In this document: positions 1 to 5,665 of the stretch, in pieces
Numbering within the stretch: position 1 is the first letter of the stretch
Layout of the letters: each line of letters starts with the position of its first letter
Origin: an uncultured Peptococcaceae bacterium
GTDB lineage: Bacteria; Bacillota; Peptococcia; Peptococcales; Peptococcaceae
Assembly: GCA_937922955.1 (NCBI GenBank)
Contig: CALAKO010000250.1
Location: 1-10,655, forward strand
Reading direction: 5' to 3'
Length of the DNA: 10,655 nucleotides
Made by a program: the position numbers and the translations under genes
The notes under the pieces: generated by a model
The model's database searches: none
The model's input: the letters and a program-made list of their open reading frames with translations, nothing else
Told to the model about the DNA's origin: nothing

Positions 1-29
1 TAAGTTATATTTATAAGTTTTCTTTTTTT

Positions 30-632
30 TCAAAAACGAAACGTTTCGTCTTTATCGTGGGATACCAGAAAAACTGTTTTGCCGAAATTTCGTGCAATCT
101 CTCGCAGTTCTCGCTCCAAACGAAATCGCAGATGCGTATCTAAGGCTGAAAATGGCTCGTCTAACAATAAAATCTCTGGATCAGACACCAGAATGCGCGC
201 CAAAGCGGTGCGTTGCTGCTGACCGCCGGAAATCTGTGAAGGATAACGATTCGCAAGGTCGGTGATCTCGAATCGCTCCATAATCTCTGCAACCTTTTTT
301 TCTTTTAATACAGTATTCTTTTCGCGGCGTGCGCCCATTCGAATATTGTCAAGCACCGTCATTTGTGGAAACAGCGCGTAATTTTGGAAAAGAAAACCTA
401 CACGGCGTTCTTGAGGGGCGAGATTGATGCGCGCTTGGCTGTCGAATAATACTTTATCATCTAAAACAATGCGCCCACTGTCCGGCTTTTTGACTCCGGC
501 GATGGATTTTAACGTCATGCTTTTGCCGCAGCCCGATGCACCAAGTAAGCCCATGACTTCATTGCCGGCCTGAAGACGAAGATCCAAGCAAAAGTCGCCA
601 AAGTCCTTTTTTACATCAAAGCGAATGGTCAC
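30..632 (-). CDS. modC: Molybdate ABC transporter ATPase ModC, C-terminally shortened
   Basis: This is the ATP-hydrolysing subunit that drives molybdate import through ModB at the cytoplasmic face of the membrane. All core ABC motifs are visible in 200 residues: Walker A GASGCGKS (31-38), Q-loop at Q83 in LFQNYALFP, signature SGGQ (135-138), Walker B ILLLDEP (154-160), D-loop SALD and H-loop H192. The GTG start at 632 directly follows the modB stop (TAAGTG), with a G-rich ribosome binding site inside the modB end, so the two are translationally coupled. Oddly, the protein ends DETFRF just after the H-loop, where relatives continue with a sequence like YRLCDR and usually reach about 350 residues including a TOBE/Mop domain. 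The bases beyond the stop are AT-rich and do not resume a recognisable ModC in the same frame. It may be a functional minimal ATPase, a frameshifted gene or a truncated remnant. Family assignment rests mainly on the modAB neighbours. Confidence 0.85.
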   Translation of the reverse strand: MTIRFDVKKDFGDFCLDLRLQAGNEVMGLLGASGCGKSMTLKSIAGVKKPDSGRIVLDDKVLFDSQARINLAPQERRVGFLFQNYALFPQMTVLDNIRMGARREKNTVLKEKKVAEIMERFEITDLANRYPSQISGGQQQRTALARILVSDPEILLLDEPFSALDTHLRFRLERELREIARNFGKTVFLVSHDKDETFRF

Positions 633-1325
633 TTATGATTCCCCCCATCTGCGCCGATGTCCTTTTGGACGGTTTTGATTTTTTTCCAATAGATTGACCG
701 CCAAAAGGACCACAAATGAAATCGCCAAATTGACAAGCACCCATTTAAAGGCGAGTACATCGTTGTTGGTGCGCCACAATTGATAAACTGTTGTCGATAT
801 GGTTGCAGTACGCCCTGGAGTATATCCAGCGATCATGCTTGTAGCACCATATTCGCCTAAAGCGCGTGCAAAAGCCAACACCGTACCGGCTAAAATGCCT
901 TGCTTGCAATAGGGCATGCGAATGTGCCAGAAAATGTAGGTGTTTGATAATCCCAATGTTTGCCCGGCGTAAGCCAGATTTTCGTCGAAAGATTCAAAGG
1001 CGCCGCGCGCAGTGCGATACATGAGCGGAAAGATGACCACGGTGGTGGCAAAAATGGCCGACCACCATGTCATGGTCATCTTGATGCCAAAAACATCTAA
1101 AACAAACGACCCAATAATGCGATTGGGACCGAGCACACGCAAAAGCAAGTAGCCGACAACAGTTGGCGGCAAAACTAAAGGGAGGGTGAGCACCACGTCA
1201 AGCACCCCTTTAATCGCCCGTGGTGCTTTGGCAATATAGTACGCTGAGAAAATACCGAGAAAAAATCTTATCACCGTACTTATGGCCGCAATACGTAACG
1301 AGTTCCATAATGGGTACCAATCCAT
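633..1325 (-). CDS. modB: Molybdate ABC transporter permease ModB
   Basis: This is the membrane channel subunit of the molybdate importer. The 230-residue protein is normal length for ModB. It shows five likely membrane helices, at about residues 10-31, 44-65, 87-103, 143-166 and 190-213. The EAA-type cytoplasmic loop that contacts the ATPase is seen as AGQTLGLSNTYIFWHI (120-135). The ModB/CysT-type stretch LGEYGATSMIAGYTPGRT follows at 156-173. Two in-frame ATGs exist. The first, at 1334, touches the ribosome binding site GGGAGG, while the second, at 1325, sits 9 bases from it, so 1325 is chosen. It lies about 44 bases downstream of modA and abuts modC. Sulfate or tungstate permeases are close relatives, so tungstate cannot be excluded, but the adjacent molybdenum enzyme favours molybdate. 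Confidence 0.92.
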   Translation of the reverse strand: MDWYPLWNSLRIAAISTVIRFFLGIFSAYYIAKAPRAIKGVLDVVLTLPLVLPPTVVGYLLLRVLGPNRIIGSFVLDVFGIKMTMTWWSAIFATTVVIFPLMYRTARGAFESFDENLAYAGQTLGLSNTYIFWHIRMPYCKQGILAGTVLAFARALGEYGATSMIAGYTPGRTATISTTVYQLWRTNNDVLAFKWVLVNLAISFVVLLAVNLLEKNQNRPKGHRRRWGES

Positions 1326-1369
1326 GATGCACATCCTCCCTTCAAGCTAAAATGATTCGTATGAACAGA

Positions 1370-2230
1370 TTATTCGTTGATAGCGGTAAAGCCTACTTCT
1401 TCAAATACCGCGTCAGCTTCATCAGAGATAAGGAAATTTAAATAATCTTTTGCAATATCAGGGTTTTTAGATACATTGAGAACGGCGGCAGGATAAATAA
1501 CTTGTCCGCACATTTCTGGAGTAGCAGTATCAACAATTGTCAGTCCGGCAGAATAAGCATCTGTTTGATAGATGATTCCGCAGTCCACCGCTGCTTCGCT
1601 TACCTGCGTGGTGACTTCTTTAACGTTAGATCCATAGGTGATGTTTCCGGCATTGGCCAGTGCCGCTTCATCCAGGCCGAGATAGGTGAGGATTTTCTGT
1701 GTGTACTGGCCAACAGGGACGTCGCTATTGCCCATTGCAAGCATAATGGTGCCGTTTTCAAGTCCTGCCTTCATATCATCGTATGATTGAATATCTTTGG
1801 CATTGTCGTCAGGCACAGCGAGCGCCACTTTGTTTTCTAAGATATTAAAGCGGCTGCCTTCAAGCACAAAGTCTAAGCCTTCAGTGTTGACAGATGGGTC
1901 TGCATTTGCATCCAGTTGATCCATTTGCAATTGGCCGGCAGAAATGAATACATCACAATCTGCGCCTTCCTGAATCTGTGTCTTTAATGTTCCGGAAGAG
2001 TCAAAATTAAGGAAAATGTTGACATCTGGGTGTTCTTCCATGTAAGCATTGCTCAGCTCAGTGAGCGTTTCTGTCATGGAAGCGGCGGCAAAAACGATCA
2101 GGTCTGTTTGCTGTTTTTCGCTGCTTGCAGAACCGGCCGCATCGCTTGTGGTTGTATCATTGCCACAGCCAGCTAAAACACCGCAAAGCATAGCACCCAT
2201 AAGCATCAGTGAAAACAATTTCTTTTTCAT
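1370..2230 (-). CDS. modA: Molybdate-binding lipoprotein ModA
   Basis: This is the extracellular, membrane-anchored binding protein that captures molybdate and delivers it to ModB. The 286-residue protein opens with a lipoprotein signal peptide: KKK, a hydrophobic stretch and the lipobox LAGC, which puts the lipid-bearing cysteine at residue 22. The mature part has the ModA hallmarks VFAAASMTETL and DSSGTLKTQIQEGADCDVF, whose serines line the oxyanion site in this family. The ATG at 2230 is chosen over the ATG at 2251 because GGGAGG lies 7 bases upstream of it and the signal peptide then starts with MKKK. It is the first gene of a modABC operon read away from the molybdenum hydroxylase operon, and a promoter is visible upstream at 2290-2318. 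Tungstate binding (TupA/WtpA-like behaviour) is possible but less likely. Confidence 0.95.
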   Translation of the reverse strand: MKKKLFSLMLMGAMLCGVLAGCGNDTTTSDAAGSASSEKQQTDLIVFAAASMTETLTELSNAYMEEHPDVNIFLNFDSSGTLKTQIQEGADCDVFISAGQLQMDQLDANADPSVNTEGLDFVLEGSRFNILENKVALAVPDDNAKDIQSYDDMKAGLENGTIMLAMGNSDVPVGQYTQKILTYLGLDEAALANAGNITYGSNVKEVTTQVSEAAVDCGIIYQTDAYSAGLTIVDTATPEMCGQVIYPAAVLNVSKNPDIAKDYLNFLISDEADAVFEEVGFTAINE

Positions 2231-2279
2231 TTTAATTCCTCCCTTATTCAATATTTTACGAAATATACCAAGTATTCTG

Positions 2280-2290
2280 TTCGACTGTTA
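2280..2290. repeat. Direct repeat copy 1, TTCGACTGTTA
   Basis: This 11-base word occurs again exactly at 2427-2437, 147 bases away in the same orientation. This copy overlaps the last base of the modA -10 element and extends into the start of its transcribed region. The preceding bases are also similar in the two copies (TCTGTT against TCTATTT). Confidence 0.5.
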
Positions 2291-2318
2291 TTTTACTACA
2301 ACTTGCATATATATACAA
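2290..2318 (-). promoter_or_regulatory. Probable sigma-A type promoter of modABC
   Basis: On the minus strand TTGTAT (2313-2318) and TAAAAT (2290-2295) are separated by exactly 17 bases, a good housekeeping promoter layout. They lie about 60 bases upstream of the modA start codon. A near-palindrome (2304-2317) overlaps the -35 element and spacer, and one copy of the TTCGACTGTTA repeat (2280-2290) overlaps the downstream edge of the -10. Repression by a molybdate-sensing regulator at this point is an inference. Confidence 0.5.
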
Positions 2319-2352
2319 TACATGAATAAATCAAATAGATATTTTTATAATT

Positions 2353-2390
2353 TTGAGACTTTTTATATCAGCTTGTCTATACGGGATAAT
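2353..2390 (+). promoter_or_regulatory. Possible promoter of the aldehyde oxidoreductase operon
   Basis: TTGAGA (2353-2358) and TCTATA (2376-2381) are spaced by 17 bases. An alternative -10, GATAAT (2385-2390), has only TTTATA (2362-2367) at the matching -35 position. Either would leave a leader of more than 100 bases before the first gene. The match is modest and the region is AT-rich, so chance matches are expected. Confidence 0.25.
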
Positions 2391-2426
2391 ATCGGCTTTT
2401 TCAGGGTATGGAATGATCCGTTCTAT

Positions 2427-2437
2427 TTCGACTGTTA
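2427..2437. repeat. Direct repeat copy 2, TTCGACTGTTA
   Basis: This is the second exact copy of the 11-base word at 2280-2290. It lies downstream of the candidate plus-strand promoter, inside the presumed leader of the aldehyde oxidoreductase operon. One copy beside each divergent promoter would suit a shared regulator. Confidence 0.5.
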
Positions 2438-2508
2438 AATGGATATAAGTTGACGGAATGCAGGTGTAAGGCATACTATTTTATTAAAAGAAGATTCATG
2501 CATTTCTG

Positions 2509-2518
2509 AAAGAAGGTG
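2509..2518 (+). promoter_or_regulatory. Strong ribosome binding site lacking an ATG partner
   Basis: AAAGAAGGTG differs at one base from AAAGGAGGTG, the full complement of the 16S rRNA 3' end. No ATG, GTG or TTG follows at usable distance in the frame of the next gene. In that frame the codons at suitable distance are ATT (2521) and ACG (2524). This site decides the proposed start of the small gene that follows. Confidence 0.5.
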
Positions 2519-2520
2519 GG

Positions 2521-2799
2521 ATTACGGAAAAGCAGATTTTTGAAATTCGTGCAGATGTTGTTACTGTTGAGGTGCGTGATAGTGCAACCGGTGAAATATT
2601 TAGACGAGAGCTGCCTATTTCTTACTATGAAAATGCCAATTTTCTGCGATTATCAGGTGAGAATTTAGATGGCAGTTTGTCACAACTGGTGTTCTACAGT
2701 GCCCGAGGGCTTACGCGCATGAAGGATCTCACCGGTAAAGGCCCTGATCATGACGATTGTGGCAATCACACCAATTTAGAGAATGGATCAACTAACTGA
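2521..2799 (+). CDS. Small protein of unknown function ahead of the aldehyde oxidoreductase
   Basis: I do not recognise this family. From ATT at 2521 it would be a 92-residue soluble protein. From the first standard start, GTG at 2572, it would be 75 residues. The longer form is preferred because a near-perfect ribosome binding site lies just before 2521 while GTG 2572 has none. The residues between (ITEKQIFEIRADVVTVEV) also look like real protein with alternating hydrophobic strand character. The body is rich in predicted strands (EVRDSATGEIFRRELPI, QLVFYSARGLTRM) and the tail is hydrophilic with a single cysteine (DHDDCGNH). There is no membrane segment and no cofactor motif. It ends 31 bases before the aldehyde oxidoreductase and must share its transcript, so a role in that enzyme's expression, assembly or substrate binding is possible but unproven. 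The frame is open upstream to 2488, so a CTG at 2506 is another start candidate. Confidence 0.65.
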   Translation: MTEKQIFEIRADVVTVEVRDSATGEIFRRELPISYYENANFLRLSGENLDGSLSQLVFYSARGLTRMKDLTGKGPDHDDCGNHTNLENGSTN

Positions 2800-2830
2800 A
2801 CGCTGAAAAATAAGAGGAGGGACTATTAAG

Positions 2831-5575
2831 ATGATTAAACGTACATTTATTGTCAATGGCGTGTCACGGCAGGTAGTGGTTGAAGACGGCGAAACATTAG
2901 CCAGCTTTTTGCGTGAACGTCTCCTGTTAACAGGTTGTAAGATTGGCTGCGGTCAGGGTCATTGCGGTGCTTGTAATGTCATTGTAGATGGCAAGGTTAC
3001 TCGTGCCTGCATTACCAAGTTATCTCGCTTGCCTGACAACGCTGAAATTACAACCATTGAAGGGATTGGCACATTGAGCGACATGCATCCGCTGCAGGTT
3101 GCCTGGATGGCACATGGCTGCGCACAGTGCGGTTTCTGTTCGCCAGGGTTCATCATGACTTCAAAAGTGCTCTTGGATAATAATCCAAACCCAACTCGTG
3201 AAGAAGTGCGTGACTGGTTCCAGCAGAATCGCAATTTGTGCCGATGCACAGGTTATAAGCCACTTGTTGACGCGGTTATGGATGCAGCGCGTGTTATTCG
3301 CGGCGAAATTTCTAAAGAAGACCTCGTATTTAAACCAACAGGCGATTCCATCGTAGGTACAAAATATATTCGTCCATCTGCGGCACAAAAAGTTACAGGG
3401 ACTTGGGACTTTGGGGCAGATGATGCGTTGAAGATGCCTAAGGATACTTTACGACTTGCACTTGTTCAGGCTGAAGTCAGCCATGCATTGCTGAAAGGCG
3501 TTGATACATCCGAAGCAGAAAAAATGCCTGGCGTTTTCAAGGTTATTACGGCAAAAGACGTCCCTGGCAAAAACCGAATCAATGGTCTTGTCATGCTGCC
3601 GCTTAACAACAAGTGTGATGGTTGGGATCGTCCAATTCTCTGCGATGAAAAGATTTTCCAATTTGGTGACGCCATTGCCATTGTTGCAGCAGATACCGAA
3701 GAACATGCTCGTGCTGCTGCCGCTGCTGTAAAGGTAGATATTGAAGAATTGCCTGCCTATATGAATGCAATGGATGCCATCGCTGAAGATGCAATTGAAA
3801 TCCATCCTGGTACGCCAAATGCTTATTATGAAACAAACTGCATCAAGGGGCCGGATTTTGATTTCGATTCTGCACCAAATGTTATTGAAGTTGAATCCTA
3901 CTGCTCACGCCAGCCACATTTGCATCTTGAACCAGACTGTGGCTATGCTTATATTGATGAAGATGGCATGCTGACCATACATTCGAAATCTATTGGGCTG
4001 CATTTGCATATGCCAATGATTGCTGATGGGATTGGTATCCCAATGGAAAAACTGCGCCTCGTGCAGAACCATACTGGCGGGACATTTGGTTACAAATTCT
4101 CCCCAACAAACGAAGCCGTTTTAGGGGTTGCAGCATTGGTTTGCCAGCGTCCGGTATCTCTGGTGTTTAATATGTATCAGAATATCACCTATACTGGCAA
4201 GCGTTCTCCTGGTTTTATGCATATTAAATTAGCAGCCGATGAAAACGGGAAGCTCCTTGGTCTATGGGGCGACAACTACATTGACCATGGTCCATATTCT
4301 GAATTCGGTGACCTGTTGACACATCGTCTCAGCCAGTTTGTTGGTGCTGGTTACCACATTCCTACCATTCGCAATAAGAGCCAGACTGTGTTTACCAACC
4401 ATGCTTGGGGATCTGCTTTCCGTGGTTATGGCTCACCACAGTCCTTCATGGGTTCTGAAATTGCAATGGATGTGCTGGCAGCACATATGGGCATGGACCC
4501 ATTTGATATTCGTGAGCTGAACTGCTATAAAGAATCCGAACATTCCACCATTCCTACAGGCTATGAACCAGACGTTTACTGCCTTGAAGAAATGTATAAA
4601 GTGGCACGTCCACTCTATGAAGCAGGCAAGAAACGTGTGGCTGAAAAGAATGCTACTTCGGATGGCCGCTACAAATACGGTATTGGTGTGGCCAGTGGGG
4701 TTTATGGCAGTGGGCTCGACGGTGTAGACAGCTCACAGGCTTATGCAGAACTGAATCCAGATGGCACAGTGACAATGTATGTTTCCTGGGAAGATCACGG
4801 CCAGGGTGCTGATATGGGTACATTGGTCAGCTCGCATGAAGTTTTGCGTCAGGCTGGGATTAAACCAGAACAGATTCGCCTTGTCATGAATGACACCAAG
4901 GTTACGCCTAACTCCGGCCCTGCAGGCGGCTCTCGTTCTCAGGTTATGACAGGTAATGCCTGCCGTCTCGCAGCTGAAAACCTTCTCGCTGCCATGAAGA
5001 AGGACGATGGCACCTATCGTACCTATGATGAAATGGTTGCCGATGGCATTGAAACCAAGGTACTGGGACAGTGGGTTGCGACTGCGTGCGCAGATCGTCC
5101 TATCGACCAGGCAACTGCTCAGGGTGATCCTTTCAGTGTTTATATGTACACGCTCTTCCTGCCAGAAGTTTGCGTCGATACCGAAACTGGTAAAGTAACG
5201 GTAGAAAAATTCACCTGCGTTGCTGACGTTGGTACCATTATGAACCAGCTTCTTGTTGATGGGAGCTTCTATGGCGGCTTGGCACAAGGGATTGGTCTGG
5301 CTCTGTCTGAAAACTTCGAGGATCTGGATAAACACACCACCTTGCTGAAGTGCGGTATTCCTTATCCAAAAGATGTTCCGGATGATATTGAGCTGCATTA
5401 TGTGCAGACACCACGTCCAAACGGCCCATACGGTGCTGCTGGCTGTGGTGAAGCGCCACTGGATGCGCCGCACCCTGCTATTCTTAATGCCATCTATAAT
5501 GCTACTGGCGCACGTATTACTCAGGTGCCTGCAACGCCTGGCGTTGTTAAAGCTGCGCTGGATGCATTGAACTAA
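2831..5575 (+). CDS. mop: Molybdenum aldehyde oxidoreductase, Desulfovibrio MOP type (xanthine oxidase family)
   Basis: This cytoplasmic enzyme should oxidise aldehydes to carboxylic acids at a molybdopterin-cytosine-dinucleotide site and pass electrons through two [2Fe-2S] clusters. The 914 residues align end to end by eye with D. gigas MOP (907). The plant-ferredoxin-like domain carries C40, C45, C48 and C60. The helical second cluster domain carries C100, C103, C137 and C139. The molybdenum part has GGTFGYKF (416-423), AFRGYG with R531, the cofactor-binding GGSRSQVMTGN (699-709) and the catalytic glutamate E874 in GCGEAP. As in MOP, there is no FAD domain between the Fe-S and Mo parts, unlike full xanthine dehydrogenases, so an external electron acceptor is expected. 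The ATG has GAGGAGGG 9 bases upstream. Arginine codons are mostly CGT, suggesting high expression. Related hydroxylases act on purines or aromatics, so the substrate is not proven; aldehyde is the best guess. Confidence 0.93.
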   Translation: MIKRTFIVNGVSRQVVVEDGETLASFLRERLLLTGCKIGCGQGHCGACNVIVDGKVTRACITKLSRLPDNAEITTIEGIGTLSDMHPLQVAWMAHGCAQCGFCSPGFIMTSKVLLDNNPNPTREEVRDWFQQNRNLCRCTGYKPLVDAVMDAARVIRGEISKEDLVFKPTGDSIVGTKYIRPSAAQKVTGTWDFGADDALKMPKDTLRLALVQAEVSHALLKGVDTSEAEKMPGVFKVITAKDVPGKNRINGLVMLPLNNKCDGWDRPILCDEKIFQFGDAIAIVAADTEEHARAAAAAVKVDIEELPAYMNAMDAIAEDAIEIHPGTPNAYYETNCIKGPDFDFDSAPNVIEVESYCSRQPHLHLEPDCGYAYIDEDGMLTIHSKSIGLHLHMPMIADGIGIPMEKLRLVQNHTGGTFGYKFSPTNEAVLGVAALVCQRPVSLVFNMYQNITYTGKRSPGFMHIKLAADENGKLLGLWGDNYIDHGPYSEFGDLLTHRLSQFVGAGYHIPTIRNKSQTVFTNHAWGSAFRGYGSPQSFMGSEIAMDVLAAHMGMDPFDIRELNCYKESEHSTIPTGYEPDVYCLEEMYKVARPLYEAGKKRVAEKNATSDGRYKYGIGVASGVYGSGLDGVDSSQAYAELNPDGTVTMYVSWEDHGQGADMGTLVSSHEVLRQAGIKPEQIRLVMNDTKVTPNSGPAGGSRSQVMTGNACRLAAENLLAAMKKDDGTYRTYDEMVADGIETKVLGQWVATACADRPIDQATAQGDPFSVYMYTLFLPEVCVDTETGKVTVEKFTCVADVGTIMNQLLVDGSFYGGLAQGIGLALSENFEDLDKHTTLLKCGIPYPKDVPDDIELHYVQTPRPNGPYGAAGCGEAPLDAPHPAILNAIYNATGARITQVPATPGVVKAALDALN

Positions 5576-5608
5576 GCGTTCTATTGATCATAAAACTGTG
5601 ATACACTT

Positions 5609-5646
5609 AAAGAGGCGGGAGACCGCCTCTTTCGCTTTATTTTTTG
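5609..5646 (+). terminator. Hairpin terminator or attenuator between mop and the downstream genes
   Basis: AAAGAGGCGG (5609-5618) and CCGCCTCTTT (5623-5632) form a perfect 10-bp stem around a GAGA loop. CGC and then TTTATTTTTT follow. The T-tract starts three bases late, so termination may be partial. No clear new promoter is seen before the next gene at 5666. A leaky terminator would give much mop mRNA and less of the downstream accessory genes. Alternatively it is a full terminator or an mRNA-stabilising 3' end. Confidence 0.75.
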
Positions 5647-5665
5647 ATAAAAGGGGGCGTTTTCA

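Larger units (their letters stand above)
2231..2520. other. Divergent control region between modABC and the aldehyde oxidoreductase operon
   Basis: This 290-base AT-rich stretch lies between two outward-reading operons. I see a good minus-strand promoter, a weaker plus-strand promoter and an 11-base direct repeat, each listed separately. A near-palindrome TGCATATATATACA (2304-2317) overlaps the modA -35 element and spacer and could bind a regulator. I looked for a molybdenum-cofactor riboswitch fold in 2391-2520 and found no convincing paired structure. A reading frame at 2498 (ATG CAT TTC TGA) is only three codons long. Confidence 0.6.

Noticed and set aside
2049..2438. Plus-strand open frame crossing modA and the control region
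   Set aside because: It overlaps the modA signal peptide coding region in antisense, has low-complexity hydrophobic content and no ribosome binding site.
2391..2520. Possible molybdenum-cofactor riboswitch in the leader before the mop operon
   Set aside because: The position would fit, but I could find only short weak pairings (for example CCGT with ACGG) and none of the conserved blocks that I would expect.
4733..5473. Long open frame (246 codons) on the minus strand inside mop
   Set aside because: It lies fully antisense to a gene with conserved catalytic residues, its translation has no recognisable motif, and it has no ribosome binding site; it is a frame shadow of mop codon use.
2831..5575. 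Full xanthine dehydrogenase
   Set aside because: There is no FAD domain between the Fe-S and molybdenum parts, and the Fe-S domain joins directly to the Mo domain as in MOP aldehyde oxidoreductases.
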